In this document: positions 14,538 to 22,835 of the stretch, one piece after another
Numbering within the stretch: the first letter of the stretch is position 1
How the letters are laid out: the number at the start of each line of letters is the position of its first letter
Assembly: GCA_035292585.1 (NCBI GenBank)
Contig: DATDPU010000061.1
Span: forward strand, 16,037 to 80,036
Source of the DNA: DASSFZ01 sp035292585
GTDB taxonomy: Bacteria; Chloroflexota; Anaerolineae; Fen-1058
Direction: 5' to 3'
DNA: 64,000 nt
The notes under the pieces: model-generated
What the model was told of the DNA's origin: nothing
The model's input: the letters and a program-made list of their open reading frames with translations, nothing else
Databases searched by the model: none
Made by a program: the position numbers and the translations under genes

Positions 14538-17267
14538 TTATCCCGCCTGCGAGTCCCGAATCCGCATTTGCACATCATTCAGCAAATTCAACGCTTGCAG
14601 CGGCGTCAGATTCGCGATATCCACCGCCAGCAGTTGTTGAAAGATAGTCCGCCACACCTCGATGCGCGCATCGTACATCGCCCGCTCTTCGTGCATCACG
14701 GCTCGCTCATCAACCGCAAGCGCCCGTCTCTCGGTTTCCCTATCTACCTCTTCCCGTTCTACCCGTCTACTTTCTTCCAACCCGTGCAGCACTTCCTCTG
14801 CGCGCCCGATCACGCGACCCGGCAGGCCGGCCAACCGCGCCACATGAATGCCGAAACTCTTCTCGGCGCAGCCCGCGATCACCTGCCGCAAGAAAACGAC
14901 CTCCTGTCCCTGTTCCCGCACCGCCATCGTGTAGTTCTTGACCGCTGCGCCCAGCACGTCTTCCAGGCGGGTCAATTCGTGATAGTGCGTGGCGAACAGC
15001 GTCTTCGCGCCGACGACGTCGTGCAGCTCTTCGGCGATCGCCCACGCGAGCGAGATGCCGTCATAGGTCGATGTGCCGCGTCCCACCTCGTCGAGCACGA
15101 CCAGGCTGCGCGGCGTAGCGTGCCGCAAGATGTAGCTGGCTTCGCTCATTTCGACCAGGAAGGTCGAGCGCCCCTGCGCGATATCGTCGCTCGCGCCCAC
15201 GCGCGTGAAGATACGATCGGTCAGGCCGATGCGGGCAAACGCCGCCGGGACAAAACTGCCGATCTGCGCCATCAAGACGATCAGCGCCACCTGCCGCACG
15301 AACACGCTTTTGCCCGACATGTTCGGCCCGGTGAGAATGATCACGCGCTGCGTCTCGCTATCGAGCCGCACGTCGTTCGGCACGAAACTCTCGTCGCGCA
15401 GAAAACGCTCGACCACCGGATGCCGGCCTTCGCGAATTTCGATCGTGTCGCCAGCGTCCACGCTCGGTTTGACGTAGCGGCCGCGCGCGGCGACTTCGGC
15501 CAGCGCGACCAGCGCATCGAGTTGAGCCAGTACCCGCGCCGCACTTTGCAGGCGCGGCGTGTGTTGGGCGACCCGATTGCGCACCTGGACGAACAAGTCA
15601 TACTCCAAATCCTTCGCCCGGTCTTCGGTCGCCAGAATGTGCGTCTCTTGCGCCTTGAGCTCCGGCGTGATGTAACGCTCGGCGTGGGTGATCGTCGCGC
15701 GGCGCTCGTAGTCTTTCGGAACCTGCTTGGCCGCGCTACGCGGCACCTCGATGAAAAAGCCGAACACTTCGTTGTAGCGCACCCGCAGGTTCTTGATGCC
15801 AGTGCGCTGCCGCTCGCGCGCCTCCAATTCCTCCAGCCAGTGCTTGCCGTGCGCGGCGTGTGCGCGCAATTCGTCGAGCGCTCCATCGTAGCCCGACTTG
15901 ATCAGGCCGCCTTCGCGGATGAGAATCGGCGGGTTGTCCACGATGGCCTGTTCGAGCAGCTGCGCCACATCCTGCAACTCATCGAGGCCCTGCTCGATCT
16001 CGCGCAAGCGCGCCGACTGCGCCTGCACGAGTCGGGCTTTGATACGCGGCAGGCGGACCAGCGTCTGCTTCAGCGCGATCAGATCGCGGGCGTTGGCGTT
16101 CCCGAACCCGATGCGCCCCACCAGCCGTTCGACATCGTACAGCCCATCCAGCAGATTCCGCACGTCTTCACGCAGAAAGGCATCCTGGTACAGCTCGTCC
16201 ACTGCCTCGAGCCGGGCATGAATCTGAGCCAGGTCCAACAGCGGCTGTTGAATCCAGCGTTTGAGCAGGCGCGCGCCCATCGCCGTCACGCTCTGATCGA
16301 GCACGCCGAACAGGCTGCGCGGGGATTTGCCCTCGGTCTGCAACGACGCAATCAGTTCCAGATTCCGGCGCGTCGCCGCGTCGAGCGTCATGTAATCGGC
16401 CAGGGAAAAGGTCCAGAGCGAATTGAGATGGGCTAAGCGGGAAATCGCCTCGTTGGGCTGATTACTCTTCAGGTAGTGCAGCGCCGCGCCCGCCGCCGCC
16501 ACGGCAAGTGGCAGGTGCTCGCAGCCAAACCCGTCGAGCGTCGTTATGTGGAAATGTTCGGTCAGGGTGCGCCGCGCCTGCTCAACTTCGCAGAAGTGCT
16601 CCTCGATCGGCGACAGCCGCGCCGGGCGCACCGCTTTCAGGCGCGCGACGAAACTTTCAGCGTTGAGCAGCGTGGGCGGCAGGACGTATTCGCTGGCCTG
16701 CACGCGTTGCAACTCGTCCAGCAATTTCGTTTCGGCATCCGCGCCCTCGAGCTGCGTCGTCGCAAATTCGCCGGTGGAGAGGTCGATCAGGGCGAGGCCA
16801 AACTCGACCCTCACCCCCGGCCCCTCTCCCTTTGCAAGGGAGAGGGGAGCAAGGGGTGAGGGTTTCGCCACAATCGCCGCCAGGTAGTTCTCGCTCTTGG
16901 CGCGCAGCAGCGCATCCTCGACCACCGTGCCCGGCGTGATGACGCGGATCACGTCGCGCTTGACCAGGCGCTTGACCTTCTTGGGGTCTTCGAGCTGCTC
17001 GACCAGCGCGACCTTGTGGCCGCGCTCGATCAGCTTGGCGATGTATGCCTGCACGTGATGATGCGGCACGCCGGCCATCGGCAGGCGCACGCCTTTCGCG
17101 AATGAGCGCGAGGTGAGCACCAATTCCAGCTCGCGCGCGGCTGTTTTGGCGTCGTCCTCGAACGTCTCGAAAAAGTCGCCCAAACGGAACAGCACGATCG
17201 CGTCCGGGAAGCGGGCCTTGATTTGTCGATACTGCGCCAGCATCGGCGTCAGTCGTTCAGTGTCCAT
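14538..17267 (-). CDS. mutS: DNA mismatch repair protein MutS
   Basis: The protein (909 residues from this start) begins TPMLAQYRQIKARFPDAI and carries the mismatch-contact motif as FRLGDFFETF, in which the Phe-x-Glu mismatch reader is present. The connector, lever and clamp follow, then the ABC-type ATPase with P-loop TGPNMSGKSVF, VLDEVGRGTSTYDG (Walker B) and TLFATHYHELT. It recognises mismatches and recruits MutL, encoded just downstream. Near residue 140 it contains the foreign-looking stretch PSPLAPLSLAKGEGPGVR, encoded by a palindromic repeat (16808-16862) that has inserted without breaking the frame. The ATG at 17267 fits the family length. A GTG at 17291 would add eight residues. Confidence 0.96.
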   Translation of the reverse strand: MDTERLTPMLAQYRQIKARFPDAIVLFRLGDFFETFEDDAKTAARELELVLTSRSFAKGVRLPMAGVPHHHVQAYIAKLIERGHKVALVEQLEDPKKVKRLVKRDVIRVITPGTVVEDALLRAKSENYLAAIVAKPSPLAPLSLAKGEGPGVRVEFGLALIDLSTGEFATTQLEGADAETKLLDELQRVQASEYVLPPTLLNAESFVARLKAVRPARLSPIEEHFCEVEQARRTLTEHFHITTLDGFGCEHLPLAVAAAGAALHYLKSNQPNEAISRLAHLNSLWTFSLADYMTLDAATRRNLELIASLQTEGKSPRSLFGVLDQSVTAMGARLLKRWIQQPLLDLAQIHARLEAVDELYQDAFLREDVRNLLDGLYDVERLVGRIGFGNANARDLIALKQTLVRLPRIKARLVQAQSARLREIEQGLDELQDVAQLLEQAIVDNPPILIREGGLIKSGYDGALDELRAHAAHGKHWLEELEARERQRTGIKNLRVRYNEVFGFFIEVPRSAAKQVPKDYERRATITHAERYITPELKAQETHILATEDRAKDLEYDLFVQVRNRVAQHTPRLQSAARVLAQLDALVALAEVAARGRYVKPSVDAGDTIEIREGRHPVVERFLRDESFVPNDVRLDSETQRVIILTGPNMSGKSVFVRQVALIVLMAQIGSFVPAAFARIGLTDRIFTRVGASDDIAQGRSTFLVEMSEASYILRHATPRSLVVLDEVGRGTSTYDGISLAWAIAEELHDVVGAKTLFATHYHELTRLEDVLGAAVKNYTMAVREQGQEVVFLRQVIAGCAEKSFGIHVARLAGLPGRVIGRAEEVLHGLEESRRVEREEVDRETERRALAVDERAVMHEERAMYDARIEVWRTIFQQLLAVDIANLTPLQALNLLNDVQMRIRDSQAG
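16808..16862. repeat. Palindromic element inserted in frame inside mutS
   Basis: CCCTCACCCCCGGCCCCTCTCCCTT pairs with a mirrored arm ending AAGGGGTGAGGG. The same outer arms (CCCTCACCC/GGGTGAGGG) form the hairpin at 871-914. It encodes an 18-residue Pro/Ser/Gly-rich loop in MutS. Confidence 0.85.
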
Positions 17268-17328
17268 ATCGGGTAAGTCTCGCGCAGGCACGGCCTGTCT
17301 ACCTGCATACTGGTATCGTTGCGGCGCA

Positions 17329-17456
17329 TTAATTACTCACCTTACGCAGTCTGCTCCCCGACCGCGTCCTCGCGGTCGGGTGAATGGCTGGAAACGCCCG
17401 CGAGGACGCGGGCTTCGAGCGAAGTTGAACGGCGGCTGCGTAAGGTGAGTTAATTA
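17329..17456. repeat. MITE-like element D with 21-bp terminal inverted repeats
   Basis: TTAATTACTCACCTTACGCAG at 17329-17349 is mirrored by CTGCGTAAGGTGAGTTAATTA at 17436-17456 with a single base difference. The interior holds two hairpins: CCCGACCGCG/CGCGGTCGGG and CCCGCGAGGACGCGGGC. It has no ORF and lies between mutS and the metallopeptidase gene. A TTAA-rich end suggests a TA-type target. Confidence 0.8.
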
Positions 17457-17491
17457 TAGACAAGAATCGCCAAACTTGGGCAAACGGATGG

Positions 17492-17633
17492 GTAGCCTAG
17501 GGCCTCACCTGCACCGCACCTGCGGCGCGCCGCAGGTGCAGGTGTGTGCCCGTCCTACGCCCACAACCCCACAAGGGGGCGCAAGCAGGGGGCTAGGCTA
17601 CGGGCCATCACTCTCAGATGGACTGACCACTAG
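17492..17633. repeat. Repeat family B copy followed by a family C terminus
   Basis: GTAGCCTAG (17492-17500) and CTAGGCTAC (17593-17601) are perfect inverted ends of the B unit, which also contains an internal GCACCTGCGGCGCGCCGCAGGTGC palindrome. It is followed by CAGATGGACTGACCACTAG (17615-17633), which is the right end of the composite element at 34038-34242. The left C end is missing here. The element stops 4 bases before the metallopeptidase stop codon. Confidence 0.8.
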
Positions 17634-17637
17634 GCGC

Positions 17638-18711
17638 TTACTTTACGAAGAACACGCCTTGTTGAGCAAAATTGGCGCAGAGGGTGGCGAGATAAGCGGT
17701 CACTTCGATCACCTTGCGCTCGGAGTCGTCGTGGCGCATCCACAGATCGAGCGCGCGCGCGCGGGTGATCAGCTTGTCGATGAGTTCCGCCACGACACTT
17801 TCATCCACTTTCGCCCAGATGGCGACGCGCGGGATGAGGAGGCGCCGGTAGGCGCGCAGGAAGGCATAGGCGTGGTGGTGTGTCCGCGCGGGCCGCCCGT
17901 TGGTGTGCGGTGGGCGCTTGAGAAACATCGCCTTCAAGTCCGGGTCGACGTAGCCGGTGGCCACGCAGCGATAGCGCGACGGCCGCGCCCGCAAAAAGCG
18001 CGCCACGGTCATGCTCAGGCTCTCGACCGGTTCGTAAATCCACTGCTCGTTGCTCTCGACCAGCGGCGGTTTCCGCCCGTACGCTTTGACCATTTGATCG
18101 ACGTATTCCAGTTTACGCAGTGCGCCGGGCCGCGACTTGTATTTCTTGCGCCAGTTCTGGCGCGGCTTCATCCAGACCATGAAGGTCTCGGCGAAATCGT
18201 CATCGGGGTGTTTCTGGGCGTAATAATCGCCGCCGGGATTGACGAACTCCTTGCTCCACGGGTTCACCCGCAGGATGTAGCGATTAGTCGCGGGGTAGGT
18301 GCGGAAGAAGTGCCCTTTCACTTTGAAGATGCGACGGAACTCCGGCGTCTTGAACAGCTTGTACGCATAGCAAAAGGCGTGGCCCACTTCGTGGCGCAAC
18401 ACGTCGACGATCTCGTCCGGCGTATAGCGAAAGCGGCGGTACTCCTCGTTCAGCTCGGCGATCAGGTCATCGCAGCTGGTGAACGACAAGGCGATGTTGG
18501 GCACGCCTTCGATGCAGCCGTAGCCGTTGGACAGGTAGAAGAGCGGCTGCAATTTCGTGATGCCGACGCGCTTCATGTCCGCGCGCACGATGCGGATCGC
18601 TTCCTCCAGGAAGGTGCCGTCCAGGGTGTAGCCCAGCCGGTTGATGGGGGTAGTCAGGATTTCGAGCTTGAGCGTTTCACGACTGTAAAGTAAATCGTGG
18701 GCGTACGTCAC
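17638..18711 (-). CDS. Putative zinc metallopeptidase (HExxH), gluzincin-like
   Basis: The 357-residue protein has LRHEVGHAF, with zinc ligands His107 and His111 and catalytic Glu108. DDFAETFMVW places Glu175 as the likely third ligand, the arrangement of the putative zinc-binding metallopeptidase families related to MtfA and M-type gluzincins. No signal peptide or membrane segment is seen, so it should be cytoplasmic. Basic, Arg-rich stretches (RFLRARPSRYRC, KRPPHTNGRPARTHHH) occupy the C-terminal half. The GTG at 18711 follows GGGAGAAG. Substrate is unknown. A repeat element abuts its 3' end, and the CBM48 gene is divergent from it. Confidence 0.8.
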   Translation of the reverse strand: MTYAHDLLYSRETLKLEILTTPINRLGYTLDGTFLEEAIRIVRADMKRVGITKLQPLFYLSNGYGCIEGVPNIALSFTSCDDLIAELNEEYRRFRYTPDEIVDVLRHEVGHAFCYAYKLFKTPEFRRIFKVKGHFFRTYPATNRYILRVNPWSKEFVNPGGDYYAQKHPDDDFAETFMVWMKPRQNWRKKYKSRPGALRKLEYVDQMVKAYGRKPPLVESNEQWIYEPVESLSMTVARFLRARPSRYRCVATGYVDPDLKAMFLKRPPHTNGRPARTHHHAYAFLRAYRRLLIPRVAIWAKVDESVVAELIDKLITRARALDLWMRHDDSERKVIEVTAYLATLCANFAQQGVFFVK

Positions 18712-18829
18712 CGCGCGTCTTCTCCCTCGACCGTTTGCGCCCCCGCCGCCGACTCGCGCGGCTTGGCGCCCGGAAAGATTCTAGCGTGTGCGGGCGCGAT
18801 GTCAAATCCTCGTCTGCGACAAAATCCGG

Positions 18830-18835
18830 TATAAT
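18830..18835 (+). promoter_or_regulatory. TATAAT -10 element of the CBM48 gene
   Basis: TATAAT in the context CCGGTATAATCGGG lies 25 bases before the ATG at 18861 and is followed by the ribosome site GGAGGAGG (18848-18855). The -35 match is poor. Confidence 0.6.
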
Positions 18836-18860
18836 CGGGCCAGCTGCGGAGGAGGATGGC

Positions 18861-19160
18861 ATGCTCAAAAAGTCGTATCCGAAGAATAAGAAAACCTGCC
18901 GGGTGACCTTTGAACTGCCCGGCAGCGTTGACGCCAACACCGCCCATCTCGTGGGCGATTTCAACAACTGGGACCGCGCCAGCCACCCGATGAAGAAACG
19001 CAAGAAAGATGGCGCGTTCACCCTCTCGATCGATTTACCGCGCGAACAAATTTTTCACTTCCGTTACTGGCTGAATGGATCGCGTTGGGAGAACGACTGG
19101 GCCGCCGATGCTTATGCGCCTGGCCCGTTCGGCGACGAGAACTCGGTTGTGTATACCTAA
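18861..19160 (+). CDS. CBM48/AMPK-type glycogen-binding domain protein
   Basis: The 99-residue protein is one isoamylase early-set (CBM48) domain. It contains VTFELPGSVDANTAHLVGDF then NNWDRASHPMKKRKKDGAF, and the later HFRYWLNGSRWENDWAAD, which hold the conserved aromatic sugar-contact residues and the GDFNNWD signature. It has no catalytic domain. Stand-alone proteins of this type bind alpha-glucans or regulate glycogen enzymes; this role is inferred. The ATG at 18861 has an ideal GGAGGAGG site 5 bases upstream. It is a monocistronic gene, divergent from the metallopeptidase and convergent with the histidine kinase. Confidence 0.9.
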   Translation: MLKKSYPKNKKTCRVTFELPGSVDANTAHLVGDFNNWDRASHPMKKRKKDGAFTLSIDLPREQIFHFRYWLNGSRWENDWAADAYAPGPFGDENSVVYT

Positions 19161-19278
19161 GCGTTGTGCTTAGAGCGTTTTCCACCTTGATTTACAGCGA
19201 GGACTGACCTCCTCCGCTATGCCACGAGTATGCCACGAGGGTCAGTCAACCGGAAACCGATTCGGAATTCCCTCTGGC

Positions 19279-20757
19279 TCACGGGTTCGTGGGAGGGGTA
19301 TAGCTCAACGGCAAGGTCACGCTGAAGGTGCTGCCGACCCCTTCCTCGCTGTGCACCTCGATCTGTCCCCCATGCGCCTGCGCAAACTCCTGCACGATCG
19401 ATAAACCCAGGCCAGTACCGACGGAGTCGGTGCCGCTGGAACGCCGCACGCGGCGGAAGCGCTCGAAAATATGCGGCAGCTGATCGGCTGGAATGCCGAT
19501 GCCGGTATCGCTTACCGTGAGCTGCACATAGCCATCGGCCTGGCGCAGCTCGACGCACACATGCCCGCCCTCCCGCGTGTACTTGATCGCGTTGGAGGCC
19601 AGGTTCGTGACCATACGGCGCAGTTTCTCCGCGTCGCCAACGAGATCCGGGGTGGCGCCGATCCGGTGCTCCAGAACGATCTCGCGGGCGCGCGCATGGC
19701 CCTCAATGTTTTGCAGCATCTGGTTGACGATCTCGGTCAGATTCACCGCTTCGCGCTTGTACTCCATGCGGCCGGAGTCCAGGCGGGCCAGGTCGAGGAT
19801 GTTGTTGACCATGCCCATCAGCGACTCGATGTTCCGGTGAATCGCCTCCAGGAACGGCTTGACTTCCTCGTTCAGGTTGCCGTAGCGCTCCAGCAGCTCG
19901 GAAAAGCCCAGCATGCTGGTCAGCGGCGAGCGCATATCGTGGGTGATCACGGCGAAGAACGCATCTTTTTGCTGATTGAGTTCGCGCAGCGTTTCGTTGG
20001 CCTTGGCCAGATCGGCGGTGCGCGCCTGAACCGTCTCTTCCAGGTGCGCCATCACGGCCTGGGTGCGGGTGATGTACGCGCGAAAAGCATAGGCCGACAG
20101 GAACACCGGCAGGAAGAAGACCAGCAGGCCGGTTAGCCCCAACGTGTTGAACCCAATCGCCAGCGCGCCGCCGCCAATCGCCATCGTGGCGACATTCATC
20201 GGCGCGGCCCAGGCAAAGTTCTCGCGCCAGATCGCAAACGGTTTCTGCCCGGACTGCATGGCAACCATGACCACGAGCGCCAGCGCGTTGATCTGATCGT
20301 GGGTCACGGCGGCCAGCAGCACGATCGGGCCGTCCAGGAGGGTCAGCGTGTCTTTCAACGTGCCGCCGTGCAGCGACTGAAAGACGATCGCCCCGATCAA
20401 CGTGGCGAGCGCGGTCATCCCGGTATTGAAAGTCAGATTGCGCAGCGCACGCTGTCGATCGAATTTTTGCCGGCGGGCGATGCTGATGGCCGAAGCGGCG
20501 CCGTACATAGCGCCGACCAGCCCGGCGTGCACCGGCTCGAAAATCAGCGCCGCCGCAAAGCTGACCGCCGACGAGATCGAGATGAAAATCTGTCCCTGCA
20601 CCAGCGTCAGCGTCATCCATTCGGCCGCCAGCACCAAGGCGCAAAACAATATCAACGCCAACGGGTCTGCGATTGGCGTGAGAATTGTGCCGATCAGGAC
20701 GATGACGCTGACCGACCCGATGACTGCAATGTAGGCTTGCTGTTTCGAAACCTTCAT
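19279..20757 (-). CDS. Membrane-bound sensor histidine kinase
   Basis: The 492-residue protein begins with about seven hydrophobic segments (residues 8-28, 33-53, 55-75, 78-95, 113-128, 143-168 and 185-228), forming an integral membrane sensor of the MASE type. A coiled-coil linker (TVQARTADLAKANETLRELN) leads to the HisKA domain with phospho-acceptor His273 in FFAVITHDMRSPLTSMLGF. The HATPase domain has N box LASNAIKYTREGG, G1 VSDTGIGIP, F box HIFERFRR and G2 GTGLGLSIVQEFAQAHGG. The ATG at 20757 is chosen because it begins just before the first membrane segment. Its partner response regulator is not adjacent. Confidence 0.93.
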   Translation of the reverse strand: MKVSKQQAYIAVIGSVSVIVLIGTILTPIADPLALILFCALVLAAEWMTLTLVQGQIFISISSAVSFAAALIFEPVHAGLVGAMYGAASAISIARRQKFDRQRALRNLTFNTGMTALATLIGAIVFQSLHGGTLKDTLTLLDGPIVLLAAVTHDQINALALVVMVAMQSGQKPFAIWRENFAWAAPMNVATMAIGGGALAIGFNTLGLTGLLVFFLPVFLSAYAFRAYITRTQAVMAHLEETVQARTADLAKANETLRELNQQKDAFFAVITHDMRSPLTSMLGFSELLERYGNLNEEVKPFLEAIHRNIESLMGMVNNILDLARLDSGRMEYKREAVNLTEIVNQMLQNIEGHARAREIVLEHRIGATPDLVGDAEKLRRMVTNLASNAIKYTREGGHVCVELRQADGYVQLTVSDTGIGIPADQLPHIFERFRRVRRSSGTDSVGTGLGLSIVQEFAQAHGGQIEVHSEEGVGSTFSVTLPLSYTPPTNP

Positions 20758-20894
20758 GCGACTGGTCCATGTCCGTGCTGTCGCATAGCACGCTCCGGCT
20801 AATTCTACCCGATCTTCACGTCGGATTGCAGCCAATCCCATTACAATCTCATTATGGAATCAGCCGCGAAGGCAATTCTGGCTGGCCTGGCTTC

Positions 20895-20938
20895 ACCCTC
20901 ACCCTTCCCCGTGAAACGGGGGAAAGCCGGGGTGGGGG
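20895..20938. repeat. Palindromic repeat of the CCCTCACCC family
   Basis: ACCCTCACCCTTCCCC pairs with GGGGGAA...GGGGTGGGGG around GTGAAAC. It is a weaker relative of the hairpins at 871-914 and 16808-16862, located between the histidine kinase and subtilase genes. Confidence 0.65.
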
Positions 20939-20999
20939 ATACGGTTGGCTTAACAAAACAGGGGCGCCATTTGGCGCCCCTGTTGGACTCGATGTGGAT

Positions 21000-22625
21000 T
21001 TACGGCAGCAGTTGGACTCCGCCCCAAGTGTAACCGCCGCCCCAAGTGTAACCTCCACCCCAGGTATAGCCTCCACCCCAGGTATAACCGCCGCCCCAGG
21101 TGTAGCCATCGACCCAACTGTAGCCCGATTGCCACAATTGATCCTCGCTCCAATCTTGCCAATCGGTGTTGCCGCCCCAAGTATAACCGCCGCCCCAGGT
21201 ATAACCACCGCCCCAGGTGTAGCCACCACCCCAGGTGTAGCCTTCGGGCGCGACGAGCGCGCCGTCTTCGTGCACCAGCGTGAATTGCCCATCGCGGTAG
21301 ACGGTAGGACCGACATAGGGTGTGCCGGGGGTCATGCCCAGGTGCGGGTCGCCCACGGTAGTGTCGGCTAGAGCGGCAGGCGCCCACAGTCGGCCCGCGC
21401 CTTGCGTCCAGAGCGACGAGTTGGCGATCGGGCGGGCGGTGACCATCAGGTGCAGTTTAACCTGAGCCGGCGTCCAATCGGGATGCGCCTCCAACAGCAG
21501 CGCCGCCACGCCGGAAGTGACCGCGGTGGCAGCAGAAGTGCCCGCAGCTTCGTAGTAGCCAGCCCGCACGCGGTTGTCGCGATGCTCGCGCGCCCAGACG
21601 GCGCTGTCCAGCATGGTGGAGACGACGTGCGCGCCGGGGGCGAGCAGTTCGGGCTTGACGAAGCCGGTCTCGGTCGGGCCGACCGAGGAGAACGGCGGGA
21701 TGTAATCGTCGCCGGGGTCGGTGGGCGTGTAGTTGTCGGTGAACGCGCCCACGGTGATGACGTAGGGGTCGTTGCCGGGCACGGCGATGCTCATGGGCGC
21801 AGCGCCCAGGTTGCCCGCGGCAGCCACGACGACGATGCCGGCCTGGTAGGCCGCCTCGACGGCCTGGTTGACCGGGCTGGCCCAGTAAGGGCCATCGACG
21901 TAGGAGAACAGCGACAGGTTCATTACGCGGATGTGGTAGCGGTCCTTGTGCTCGACCACCCACTGGATGCCTTCGATCAGATCGGTCTGGGTGCCGCGCC
22001 CGGTGTGATCCATGACGCGCACATCGATGAGGTCCACGCCCGGGGCGATGCCGGCGAAGCCGTCGCGCGTGCGAGCCGCGTTGCCGATCAGCCCGGCCAT
22101 GAACGTGCCGTGCCCATAACCATCGGGGCCATGCTTGGAGCGGTCTAACGCATCGTAGCGCGCGATCACGCGCCGGGTAGGACGGCGGGTGTCTTGTAGC
22201 AGATCAGGATGATTGGCGATACCCGTATCGAGGACGGCCACGCCGATGCCGCGACCGCTAAGACCGGTGTCCCAGAGTTGGTCGACGCCGATGGCCTCGG
22301 CGAAGCCGGACGACTCGGGCAGGCGCTGTCCCTGACCGGAAGCGCGCACGGGCATGTCGAGCGTGACCCGCAGCCCTTGAGCGCGCAGCGCGGCCAGGCC
22401 GGCTTCGGGCACATCGGCGGCCAGCGCCTGGATCAGCGACAAGCGTTGTGCGACGATGCCATTGGCCGCCTGCACCGCCTGTTCCATTGCCGCCAGGGAT
22501 TGCCCCTGCACGATGACGCGCACCCGGGGAGCGGGCACAGCGCCGACGGTGTTGATTGTCGAGAGCGCCAGAGTAAGGCACAGTCCGATGACGAGCAGAA
22601 GAGCGTTGCGACGTGGGGCTGACAT
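21000..22625 (-). CDS. Secreted subtilisin-like serine protease (S8) with GYTWGG-repeat tail
   Basis: The 541-residue protein has a signal peptide (residues 1-29, hydrophobic LLLVIGLCLTLAL), an I9-like propeptide (about 33-95) and a subtilase domain with Asp133 in AVLDTGIANH, His172 in YGHGTFMAG, oxyanion Asn272 in AAAGN and Ser364 in AGTSAATAVTSG. After residue 460 the protein becomes repetitive: four GYTWGG units (462-485), a spacer with GYSWVD, then five more (507-536). The tail is Trp/Gly/Tyr-rich and lacks a sorting signal, so it may bind the cell surface or carbohydrate. The repeat units use varied codons at the DNA level, which argues for selection on the peptide. The ribosome site AGGAGG precedes the ATG at 22625. 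Confidence 0.93.
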   Translation of the reverse strand: MSAPRRNALLLVIGLCLTLALSTINTVGAVPAPRVRVIVQGQSLAAMEQAVQAANGIVAQRLSLIQALAADVPEAGLAALRAQGLRVTLDMPVRASGQGQRLPESSGFAEAIGVDQLWDTGLSGRGIGVAVLDTGIANHPDLLQDTRRPTRRVIARYDALDRSKHGPDGYGHGTFMAGLIGNAARTRDGFAGIAPGVDLIDVRVMDHTGRGTQTDLIEGIQWVVEHKDRYHIRVMNLSLFSYVDGPYWASPVNQAVEAAYQAGIVVVAAAGNLGAAPMSIAVPGNDPYVITVGAFTDNYTPTDPGDDYIPPFSSVGPTETGFVKPELLAPGAHVVSTMLDSAVWAREHRDNRVRAGYYEAAGTSAATAVTSGVAALLLEAHPDWTPAQVKLHLMVTARPIANSSLWTQGAGRLWAPAALADTTVGDPHLGMTPGTPYVGPTVYRDGQFTLVHEDGALVAPEGYTWGGGYTWGGGYTWGGGYTWGGNTDWQDWSEDQLWQSGYSWVDGYTWGGGYTWGGGYTWGGGYTWGGGYTWGGVQLLP

Positions 22626-22835
22626 AGTGGCCTCCTAATCTATTTCTCCACGATTTAAGGTACCCTAAGCTGGCACTGTCTCACGTTGGCAGTCAGACGG
22701 AGATTCGTTGGGGAGAAGGTTACATCGAAAAGCACAAACTCACATCAAGCAATGACAAATCGCGCGTAGAGTTGGGGAAGGCTTGAATGTAGTTTGAAGC
22801 GAGAGAACAAGCTACAAACTGAGGCGGAGAACGGC

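Noticed and set aside
14478..16436. Long plus-strand frame opposite mutS
   Set aside because: It is the antisense shadow of mutS, with Arg/His/Gln-rich composition.
21006..21243. CRISPR array or minisatellite
   Set aside because: The repeats are coding for GYTWGG units with varied codons inside a protease gene.
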